DNA from: an uncultured Eubacteriales bacterium
Lineage (GTDB): Bacteria > Bacillota_A > Clostridia > Christensenellales > Aristaeellaceae
Length of the DNA: 5,240 nt
Reading direction: 5' to 3'
NCBI GenBank assembly: GCA_944333375.1
Contig: CALVKX010000148.1
Coordinates: 1-5,240 of the forward strand
Shown: positions 1 through 4,438 of the stretch, in pieces
How the letters are laid out: every line of letters begins with the position of its first letter
Position numbering within the stretch: position 1 is the stretch's first letter
The notes under the pieces: model-generated
What the model saw: only the letters and a program-made list of their open reading frames with translations
Databases searched by the model: none
What the model was told of the DNA's origin: nothing
Made by a program: the position numbers and the translations under genes

Positions 1-1
1 G

Positions 2-250
2 GACGAGGCGCTTCAGGCCGCCTTCTCCGCGCTCGCCCATGAGCTGGAAGCCGCGCCCGGCTTTCAGGACAGCGAGCGCGACCGGCGCTACCTGGAGATG
101 CTGGAGGCCGACTTTCAAAGCCTGGGCACCAGCGCCGCGGCCGAAACCTACAACCGCGCCGCCAGGGAATTCAACGCCCTGCTGGACGCGCCCCTCACCG
201 GCGCGCTGGCGCGGCTGCTGGGCGTGACGCCCTGCGAAGCGTATGAGTAA
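2..250 (+). CDS. LemA family protein, C-terminal part (5' end outside window)
   Basis: The reading frame is open from the window edge and gives 82 residues ending at TAA (248-250). The visible part is a helical, charged stretch (SERDRRYLEMLEADF) followed by ETYNRAAREFNALLDAPLTG and ARLLGVTP. This matches the typical LemA ending, in which a YN-x-A-x-x-x-(Y/F)N helix is followed by a short hydrophobic 'FP..A..GF'-like tail. LemA proteins are membrane-anchored by an N-terminal segment, which is cut off here, with a coiled-coil helical domain; their molecular role is poorly defined. The next gene, 14 nt downstream, encodes a TPM-domain protein, a common partner of LemA genes, which supports the call. 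A different frame also contains an ATG ORF (39-227), but its composition is that of a GC-rich shadow. Family call is fairly confident; function is unknown. Confidence 0.8.
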   Translation, partial: DEALQAAFSALAHELEAAPGFQDSERDRRYLEMLEADFQSLGTSAAAETYNRAAREFNALLDAPLTGALARLLGVTPCEAYE

Positions 251-264
251 GGGGGGGCGGGACG

Positions 265-1080
265 ATGCGTTTGAAACGAAGGTTCTGCCTGATTCTCTGC
301 CTGCTCGCGGCGCTGGCGGTCCTGCCCGCCTCCGCCCTGCCGCGCCTGCCCGCCCGCGCCGGCGCCGTGACCGACGCCGCGGACGTGCTCAGCGCGCAGA
401 CCGCGGCGGACTTTTCCGCCTACGCCTCGGAGGTGGAGGCGGAGACGGGCCTTCGCCTGCAGGTGGCGCTGGTCCACTTTCTGGACGGGCTGGACGCCCG
501 CGCCTACGCCGAGGCGCTGTTTTCCGCCTGGGGGCTGGGGGATGACGACATCCTGCTGTGCGGCGCGGCGGGCGAGGACGCCTTCGCGGCCGTGATGGGG
601 GACGGCGCAGCCGCCGTCCTGGGCTTCAAGAGCGCCGACAACCTGCTCTACACCTCCTCCGGCTTTGCCGGCCTCTTCGCCTCCCAGCGCTACGACGAGG
701 CACTGGGCGACTTCTGCCGCGCCTTTCAGGCGCTGCTGACCAAGCAGACGGGCGCGGAGATCGCCATGGACGGTCTGTTCGGGGCCGTTGCGGCCACGCC
801 CGCGCCAACCGCCGGGTCCGAATTGTGGGACGAGGTCATGGACGCCATCGGCGACGCCAGCCGGGACTACCAGACGGACCGCGACAGCCGCCGTCATGCC
901 GAGACGGGCATGAGCGCGGGCGGGTGGATCGTGCTGGCGCTGCTGGCGCTGCTCGTGCTGGGCCGCCGCGGGCGCAGGCGCCCGGAGCCGCGGCGCGGCT
1001 GCGGGTGCTCGCCGCTGAGCTGGCTTATGAGCCTTCTGGGGATCAACGTCATCCTTGACGCCTTCCGCCGGCGCCCATAA
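265..1080 (+). CDS. TPM-domain (YgcG-type) secreted/membrane-anchored protein
   Basis: A 271-residue protein. Residues 1-26 form a signal peptide: basic MRLKRR, then a Leu/Ala-rich core. The TPM domain spans about residues 34-165. It begins AVTDAADVLS and contains the family hallmarks ETGLRLQVALVHFLDG and YAEALFSAWGLGDDDILL. Near the C-terminus SAGGWIVLALLALLVLG (217-233) is a transmembrane segment followed by a basic stretch (RRGRRRPEPRR) and a CGC motif, so the TPM domain should face outside with a short cytoplasmic tail. TPM domains (Psb32/YgcG/MOLO1) are found in envelope proteins; some have been called acid phosphatases, but no enzymatic role can be asserted here. The ATG at 265 is preceded by a G-rich Shine-Dalgarno (251-257) and follows the LemA gene by 14 nt, so the two are probably co-transcribed. 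The opposite-strand ORF across this gene is a shadow. Confidence 0.85.
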   Translation: MRLKRRFCLILCLLAALAVLPASALPRLPARAGAVTDAADVLSAQTAADFSAYASEVEAETGLRLQVALVHFLDGLDARAYAEALFSAWGLGDDDILLCGAAGEDAFAAVMGDGAAAVLGFKSADNLLYTSSGFAGLFASQRYDEALGDFCRAFQALLTKQTGAEIAMDGLFGAVAATPAPTAGSELWDEVMDAIGDASRDYQTDRDSRRHAETGMSAGGWIVLALLALLVLGRRGRRRPEPRRGCGCSPLSWLMSLLGINVILDAFRRRP

Positions 1081-1081
1081 G

Positions 1082-1086
1082 GGAGG
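1082..1086 (+). promoter_or_regulatory. Ribosome binding site fixing the azlC start
   Basis: GGAGG lies 7 nt before the ATG at 1094. A longer in-frame version could begin at TTG 1055 inside the preceding gene, but it would have no such site and would add 13 residues (MTPSAGAHKGGNY) unlike an AzlC N-terminus. The ATG at 1094 is therefore preferred. Confidence 0.8.
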
Positions 1087-1093
1087 GAACTAC

Positions 1094-1828
1094 ATGCTTG
1101 CCGATTACAAAAGAGGCCTGCGCCACGGCCTGCCCATCGCCCTGGGGTATCTGTCGGTGTCCTTCGCCTTCGGCATCCAGGCCACGTCGCTGGGGCTCAC
1201 GCCCCTGCAGGCGGTCATGATCTCGTTTTTCAACGTCACCAGCGCCGGGCAGCTCGCGGGCCTCCAGCTCATGGCCGCGGGCGGCGGGCTTGCGGAGATG
1301 GCGCTGACGCAGCTCACCATCAACCTGCGCTACGCGCTGATGAGCCTGAGCCTGAGCCAGAAGCTCGACGGGAGCATGACGCTCCTCCACCGCCTGCTGC
1401 TGTCCTTTTGCAACACCGACGAGGTCTTTGTCGTCGCCTCCCAGCAGCCGGGCGCCGTGGGCCGCGCCTACCTCTACGGCCTGACCAACGGCCCCTTCCT
1501 GGGCTGGGTGCTGGGCACGCTTCTGGGCGCGCTGGCGGGCGGGATCCTGCCCGCGGCCGTGACGGACGCGCTGGGCATCGCCATCTACGGCATGTTCATC
1601 GCCATCGTCCTGCCTCCCTTCCGCCGCCTGCGCGAGGTGCGGGCGGTGGTGCTCATCGCCGTGGGCCTGAGCTGCCTGATCTCGCTGTGGCCCGCGCTGG
1701 GCTTCATCTCCAGCGGCTTTCGCATTATCGTGTGCGCCGTGGCCGCCTCGGCCCTGGGCGCCTGGCTCATGCCCCGCCCCTTTGAGGAACAACAGGCGCC
1801 CGACGCGGCGCAGCAGGAGGCGCGCTGA
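1094..1828 (+). CDS. azlC: Branched-chain amino acid exporter large subunit, AzlC family
   Basis: A 244-residue, strongly hydrophobic protein of normal AzlC length. It opens with a short basic N-terminus (MLADYKRGLRHG) and then GLPIALGYLSVSFAFGI (12-28), the characteristic first membrane segment. Further hydrophobic segments lie near 38-60, 126-150, 156-175, 183-203 and 208-226. Family-like positions include the NLRYALMSLSLSQKL stretch (77-91) and CNTDEVF (106-112). In Bacillus subtilis AzlC works with AzlD to export branched-chain amino acids and their toxic analogue 4-azaleucine; the E. coli counterparts are YgaZ/YgaH. The azlD gene follows with a 1-nt overlap, which indicates translational coupling and a two-subunit inner-membrane transporter. 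The upstream gene ends 13 nt before the start, so the genes may share the LemA/TPM transcript. Substrate specificity is inferred from the family only. Confidence 0.92.
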   Translation: MLADYKRGLRHGLPIALGYLSVSFAFGIQATSLGLTPLQAVMISFFNVTSAGQLAGLQLMAAGGGLAEMALTQLTINLRYALMSLSLSQKLDGSMTLLHRLLLSFCNTDEVFVVASQQPGAVGRAYLYGLTNGPFLGWVLGTLLGALAGGILPAAVTDALGIAIYGMFIAIVLPPFRRLREVRAVVLIAVGLSCLISLWPALGFISSGFRIIVCAVAASALGAWLMPRPFEEQQAPDAAQQEAR

Positions 1829-2139
1829 TGGACTGGTCCCGTTTTCTGATCTATCTGGCCGTCATGGCCGGGGTGACGTACCTCATCCGCATGCTGCCGC
1901 TGGCCGCCATCCGCGGCCGCGTGCGCAGCGTCTTTCTCCAGTCCTTTCTCTACTACGTCCCCTACGCGGTCCTGGGCGCGATGACCTTCCCCGCGGTCTT
2001 TTCTGCCACGGGCAACTGGTTTTCGGCGCTGGCCGGCACGCTGGCGGCGCTGGCGCTGGGCTGGATGGAAAAAGGGCTTCTGACCGTGGCCGCCGCGGCC
2101 TGCGCGGTGGCGTTCCTGGCGGGCCTTTTGCCCCTGTGA
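1828..2139 (+). CDS. azlD: Branched-chain amino acid exporter small subunit, AzlD family
   Basis: A 103-residue membrane protein, the usual size for AzlD. Family marks are VTYLIRMLPL (16-25), a turn with basic residues (RGRVRSV), YVPYAVLGAMTFPAVF (43-58), and two further hydrophobic stretches at 64-79 and 85-102. It is the obligate small partner of AzlC in the YgaZ/YgaH-type exporter. The ATG at 1828 overlaps the azlC TGA (1826-1828), and AGGAGG at 1815-1820 lies 7 nt before it, within the end of azlC. The TGA stop (2137-2139) lies inside the first copy of a 22-bp tandem repeat. I see no convincing terminator after it, so some read-through into rpsT is possible. Confidence 0.92.
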   Translation: MDWSRFLIYLAVMAGVTYLIRMLPLAAIRGRVRSVFLQSFLYYVPYAVLGAMTFPAVFSATGNWFSALAGTLAALALGWMEKGLLTVAAAACAVAFLAGLLPL

Positions 2140-2178
2140 AAGAAAATCCCGCCGCGTGTGAAAGAAAATCCCGCCGCG
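2135..2178 (+). repeat. Perfect 22-bp tandem direct repeat, two copies
   Basis: The unit runs 2135-2156 and is repeated without any mismatch at 2157-2178. It begins TGTGAAAGAAAATCCC and ends GCCGCG. The first copy includes the last base pairs of azlD and its TGA stop; the second copy recreates the same TGTGA. The pair lies directly upstream of the rpsT promoter (the -35 starts at 2183). A 22-bp period is not a multiple of three and the repeat is non-coding apart from the stop. It could be a slippage duplication or part of a dispersed element; neither can be decided from this window. Confidence 0.9.
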
Positions 2179-2182
2179 GGTA

Positions 2183-2211
2183 TTGCATTTTTCCCCAAAG
2201 CATGGTACAAT
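2183..2211 (+). promoter_or_regulatory. Consensus housekeeping promoter of rpsT
   Basis: TTGCAT (2183-2188) and TACAAT (2206-2211) are separated by exactly 17 bp. TG at 2203-2204 gives an extended -10 (TGGTACAAT). The start of transcription is expected near 2218, giving a leader of roughly 30 nt before the rpsT start. This matches a strong SigA/sigma-70-type promoter, as expected for a ribosomal protein gene transcribed independently of azlCD. Confidence 0.85.
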
Positions 2212-2249
2212 CATCCTTGCGATTTTAGGACCCAAGGAGGTGAAACACG

Positions 2250-2510
2250 TTGCCGAACATCAAGTCCGCTATCAAGCGCGTGAAGGTCAGCGAAACCAAG
2301 AACCTTCGGAACCGTATGGTGAAGTCGAAGGTCAAGACCGCCATCAAGAAGTTTGAGACGGAGATCGCCACTGCCCCCGCCACCGCCGCGGCGCAGTACA
2401 GCCTCACCACCTCCGCTATTGATAAAGCCGCCGCCAAGGGAATTGTGCACAAGAACACCGCGAGCCGCAAGAAGGCCCGTCTGGCGAAGCAGCTTGCCAA
2501 GGCCCAGTAA
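2250..2510 (+). CDS. rpsT: 30S ribosomal protein S20
   Basis: An 86-residue, very basic and Ala-rich protein, the normal length for bacterial S20. It starts MPNIKSAIKRVKVSETKNLR and ends TASRKKARLAKQLAKAQ. The N-terminal P-N-I-K-S-A-x-K-R-V and the NTASRKKARLAK ending are family hallmarks. S20 is a primary 16S rRNA-binding protein of the small subunit body. The start codon is TTG (2250-2252), supported by a near-perfect Shine-Dalgarno AAGGAGGTG (2235-2243) and by the conserved P-N-I following the initiator. E. coli rpsT also starts with UUG, and that codon is tied to its autogenous translational control; a similar mechanism here is inference. The gene has its own promoter upstream and two hairpins downstream, so it forms a monocistronic unit. 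Confidence 0.97.
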   Translation: MPNIKSAIKRVKVSETKNLRNRMVKSKVKTAIKKFETEIATAPATAAAQYSLTTSAIDKAAAKGIVHKNTASRKKARLAKQLAKAQ

Positions 2511-2536
2511 GGCTGCCCCTTGCATCGAAAGGCAAT

Positions 2537-2569
2537 GCCGTGCGAACTGTCCGCACGGCTTTTGCTTTT
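2537..2569 (+). terminator. Intrinsic terminator of rpsT
   Basis: GCCGTGCG (2537-2544) pairs perfectly with CGCACGGC (2552-2559) around a 7-nt loop, followed by TTTTGCTTTT. It starts 26 nt after the rpsT stop on the same strand. Confidence 0.85.
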
Positions 2570-2576
2570 GATGACG

Positions 2577-2614
2577 AAAACGCCCCGGCAACCTACCGGG
2601 GCGTTTCTTTTTTG
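2577..2614. terminator. Bidirectional terminator between convergent rpsT and xre
   Basis: AAACGCCCCGG (2578-2588) pairs with CCGGGGCGTTT (2596-2606) around a 7-nt loop. Read on the plus strand the stem ends in TTTCTTTTTT; read on the minus strand it ends in TTTT. It can therefore serve as a backup terminator for rpsT and as the terminator of the minus-strand xre gene. The TAG stop codon of xre (2593-2595 on the complement) lies in the loop. Confidence 0.85.
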
Positions 2615-2829
2615 AGGGGATAAGGCTGCGGGCAGGACGTACGCCCCAGCAGATAATCCGTGCTGGTGTGGTAGAGATCCGCCAGCGCCGCCAGATGATG
2701 CACGGGAATCTCGCGCTTGCCGGTTTCATAGTTGCTATAAACGCGCTGGTCAATTCCCAGCGCAGCCGCCACCTGTTTTTGCATCAGCTCATGATCCTCC
2801 CGAAGGTCCTTCAAACGGGGATAGCGCAT
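2593..2829 (-). CDS. Small XRE-family helix-turn-helix transcriptional regulator
   Basis: A 78-residue protein that is almost entirely an HTH_3/Cro-C1 DNA-binding domain. LKDLREDHEL is the first helix, MQKQVAAALGI (16-26) the second, and DQRVYSNYETGKREIP (27-42) the recognition helix with the typical S-x-Y-E-x-G-x-R-x-P signature. HLAALADLYHTSTDYLLGR (45-63) completes the five-helix fold. Residues 64-78 form a short Pro/Lys tail with no sensor or oligomerisation domain. The ATG (2829-2827 on the complement) is preceded by GAGGTGAT (2833-2840), a perfect anti-16S match. It is divergent from the 77-residue gene at 2924; a palindrome in the shared promoter region is its likely operator, so it probably represses itself and the neighbour. 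Family is certain; the target is inferred. Confidence 0.92.
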   Translation of the reverse strand: MRYPRLKDLREDHELMQKQVAAALGIDQRVYSNYETGKREIPVHHLAALADLYHTSTDYLLGRTSCPQPYPLKKETPR

Positions 2830-2864
2830 GCGATCACCTCATGCACAGGCTAACCTACGCTCGT

Positions 2865-2893
2865 TTGATAGTATTGACTATACTATTGAACAA
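2865..2893 (-). promoter_or_regulatory. Candidate promoter of the xre gene (divergent)
   Basis: On the minus strand TTGTTC (complement of 2888-2893) and TATCAA (complement of 2865-2870) are 17 bp apart. The -10 is weak (4 of 6 matches). The -35 overlaps the palindrome at 2881-2898, which would allow autorepression. Confidence 0.45.
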
Positions 2894-2902
2894 TAGTAAA
2901 AT
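2874..2902 (+). promoter_or_regulatory. Promoter of the 77-residue gene
   Basis: TTGACT (2874-2879) and TAAAAT (2897-2902) are separated by exactly 17 bp, a near-consensus housekeeping promoter. Transcription would start near 2909, only about 15 nt before the ATG at 2924, leaving room for little but the AGGAGG site. The stretch is AT-rich, in sharp contrast to the surrounding GC-rich coding DNA. Confidence 0.75.
2881..2898. promoter_or_regulatory. 18-bp palindrome, probable XRE operator
   Basis: TACTATTGAACAATAGTA consists of two perfect 8-bp arms around a 2-bp centre (AA). It fills the interval between the -35 and the -10 of the plus-strand promoter and overlaps the first two bases of the -10. 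A related half-site in inverted sense, ATAGTATTG (2868-2876), lies just upstream. XRE-type dimers bind such short inverted repeats, and the repressor gene is next door, so an operator role is the simplest reading. Confidence 0.65.
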
Positions 2903-2923
2903 AGACTGCAAGGAGGAATCCAC

Positions 2924-3157
2924 ATGGAGCTATTCGAGGAGATTCTTGCGCATCATCTTAAAAAGAACAAATCTGGCTTTCCGGCAGACCCGCAGGCGCT
3001 GGTTCATGACACAGCCTATCAGGCGCTGAACGCTATCCGCCTCATTTTGGAGCGGGATGATCTGGAGGACCCGGAATGTTTCCGGCGCATTGAAAAAATC
3101 GTGCGGGTCTTTGAGCGCATCGGGAGCGGCTGCGGCACGCGGCACGATTTCGGATAA
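2924..3157 (+). CDS. Small conserved-looking protein of unknown function
   Basis: A 77-residue, cytosolic-looking protein without signal or membrane segments. It is predicted to be mainly helical: an amphipathic N-terminal helix (MELFEEILAHHLKK), a linker with GFPADP, a second helix (AYQALNAIRLILERDDL, 31-47), then DPECFRRIEKIVRVFERIG (49-67), and a glycine-rich end SGCGTRHDFG. The DDLEDPECF...IEKIV...IG..G..RHDFG pattern resembles, from memory, a family of small uncharacterised proteins in Clostridia; I cannot name a function. Start choice is clear: AGGAGG (2911-2916) lies 7 nt before ATG 2924 and a near-consensus promoter is just upstream. It is divergent from an XRE repressor gene and probably controlled by it. 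An antitoxin, an anti-repressor or a simple regulatory partner are all possible; no toxin motif is seen in either protein. Confidence 0.8.
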   Translation: MELFEEILAHHLKKNKSGFPADPQALVHDTAYQALNAIRLILERDDLEDPECFRRIEKIVRVFERIGSGCGTRHDFG

Positions 3158-3193
3158 AAAGGCGGCGCGCGATGCGGGTCATCGCGCGCCGCC
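3156..3193 (-). terminator. Strong terminator of the sigma/anti-sigma operon
   Basis: GGCGGCGCGCGATG (3161-3174) pairs perfectly over 14 bp with 3180-3193 around a 5-nt loop. On the minus strand the stem is followed by TTTTT (complement of 3156-3160), 27 nt beyond the stop of the membrane protein gene. On the plus strand only AAATTTG follows, so termination of the 77-residue gene by the same hairpin is less certain. The U-tract overlaps the TAA stop of that gene. Confidence 0.85.
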
Positions 3194-3220
3194 AAATTTG
3201 TCCTGTAGAGCCTAAACCGG

Positions 3221-4438
3221 TTATTTCACCTTCACCGCCTGCGTCAGATCCGCCTTGCCGTCCACAAAGGGCGCCAGGTACAGCTCCTGTGGAATCTCCT
3301 CGATACACGGGTAGAGGAACTCGGCCCACTCGTCGCCGTAGCCGTTGTTGCCGTAATGGCCCGGAAACAGCTCCGCGCCCTCGCCGTCCACCAGCCGCAG
3401 GCTGTAAATCCAGTCCCCGAACACGTCCATGGCGCTGTACTCCCAAAGCAGGTTGCCGTCCTCGTCATAGTATCCCTTGCCGTTTTCCGCCTGATAGGCC
3501 TCCACGGCGCCGGGCGCGGCCTCCAGCTCAAGGGTGATGTAGGTCATCAGCGGGGAGTAGCAAACCTCCGTGGCCCGCGCGGTCACGGTTTCGGCTTCCG
3601 TGGGGAGGTTGGGATATTCATAGCGCACGTTGGAGAGGATGTCGTCCGTGTCCAGCGCAAAGGTGACGATGCCCTTCTCCGGCAGGAGCAGGTTTCCGTC
3701 CGCGTCGTACTTTTCGGGGTGTTCCGCCCGCATGTACTCCTCCAGCGGCTGGCGCTCGCCGATGGGCAGGGAGATCTCCACCGTGCCCGACAGCTTCACG
3801 CCCTCGTTGTCCAGCCGCCAGTATTCCGTCTGCACCATTTCGCCGGGGTTGGGCGTTCCGGTGGTGACGCCGCCGGAGTTTTCCGGCATATCCACGCACT
3901 GCCCGTCAATCCAGAGATGGTCGATCCACCAGCCCACGTTATGCTCATAAAGGAGGTTGCTGTCCTCCTCCAGAATGCCCTCGCGCTGGTCCTCGGGATA
4001 GCCGGCGAATTCCTCCCGGTACAGACCCAGCGGCGTGTCCACGTCCAGCATGCGGTAGGCGTACTGAATCAGCAGGGTCCTCCCGTCGTAGCCCGCCTCG
4101 CGGACGGTGATCTCCACGTTGTTGACCGTGGTCTGATACAGGTTGCGCCGCATCACCAGATCGGCGTTGGTGGGATTGGCGCCGGTCAGAAAGCTCAGGG
4201 CGTCAAAGAGGTTCCAATGGGTCGCGGCCACCGCCGCGGTGGCGATGAGCAGCAGCGCCGCCAGCGCAAATGCCAGCGCGCGCCGCGTGGAAAGGGCGGG
4301 CCGAGCTTTGGCGGCCTCTTCCCCGGCAGGGGCCTGCGCCGCGATTGTCTCCAGCGTCCGGCTCATGGCCCTGTGAAAGACCGGAGGCGTCTGGGGAATG
4401 CAGCGTTCCACCGCCTCCGCGTACTCACGCTTTTTCAT
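3221..4438 (-). CDS. Putative anti-sigma/sensor membrane protein (DUF4179-like)
   Basis: A 405-residue single-pass membrane protein. Residues 1-50 are cytoplasmic and mostly helical (MKKREYAEAVERCIPQTPPV, then FHRAMSRTLETI), a plausible sigma-binding segment. TRRALAFALAALLLIATAAVA (51-71) is the membrane segment, with basic residues on its inner side. Residues 73-405 form a large extracytoplasmic, beta-rich, acidic domain; its start (NVEITVREAGYDGRTLLIQY) resembles DUF4179-type domains of clostridial sigma-factor partners. No zinc-binding HxxxCxxC anti-sigma motif is seen. Three (D/E)-x-D-(G/S)-N-L-L motifs occur at 157-163, 245-251 and 325-331. The start ATG at 4438 has AAGGAGG 8 nt upstream and overlaps the end of the ECF sigma gene by 14 nt, so the two are translationally coupled. 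The anti-sigma role is inferred from this arrangement; the signal sensed is unknown. Confidence 0.75.
   Translation of the reverse strand: MKKREYAEAVERCIPQTPPVFHRAMSRTLETIAAQAPAGEEAAKARPALSTRRALAFALAALLLIATAAVAATHWNLFDALSFLTGANPTNADLVMRRNLYQTTVNNVEITVREAGYDGRTLLIQYAYRMLDVDTPLGLYREEFAGYPEDQREGILEEDSNLLYEHNVGWWIDHLWIDGQCVDMPENSGGVTTGTPNPGEMVQTEYWRLDNEGVKLSGTVEISLPIGERQPLEEYMRAEHPEKYDADGNLLLPEKGIVTFALDTDDILSNVRYEYPNLPTEAETVTARATEVCYSPLMTYITLELEAAPGAVEAYQAENGKGYYDEDGNLLWEYSAMDVFGDWIYSLRLVDGEGAELFPGHYGNNGYGDEWAEFLYPCIEEIPQELYLAPFVDGKADLTQAVKVK

Noticed and set aside
148..897. Long minus-strand ORF (249 codons) opposite the TPM gene
   Set aside because: It is Gly/Arg/Gln-rich with no domain, no ribosome binding site, and lies antisense to a well-supported gene; long antisense frames are expected in GC-rich coding DNA.
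1049..1792. Minus-strand ORF opposite azlC
   Set aside because: It is a low-complexity His/Gln/Ala/Gly product mirroring azlC codons; a shadow.
2135..2178. CRISPR repeat
   Set aside because: The two 22-bp units are directly adjacent with no spacer and there are only two.
2169..2200. Terminator after azlD
   Set aside because: The only stem (CCCG/CGGG) is 4 bp and the following T-run is broken and overlaps the rpsT -35 region.
2211..2753. Minus-strand ORF spanning rpsT, both terminators and part of xre
   Set aside because: It crosses two strong terminators and is antisense to rpsT; the xre frame is clearly the real one here.
2881..2898. Attachment site or transposon end
   Set aside because: The palindrome is explained by its position between -35 and -10 beside a repressor gene; no integrase, transposase or target duplication is present.
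2593..3157. Toxin-antitoxin pair or defence system
   Set aside because: The genes are divergent rather than overlapping in tandem, and neither protein shows a known toxin, nuclease or NTPase motif; kept only as an open possibility.
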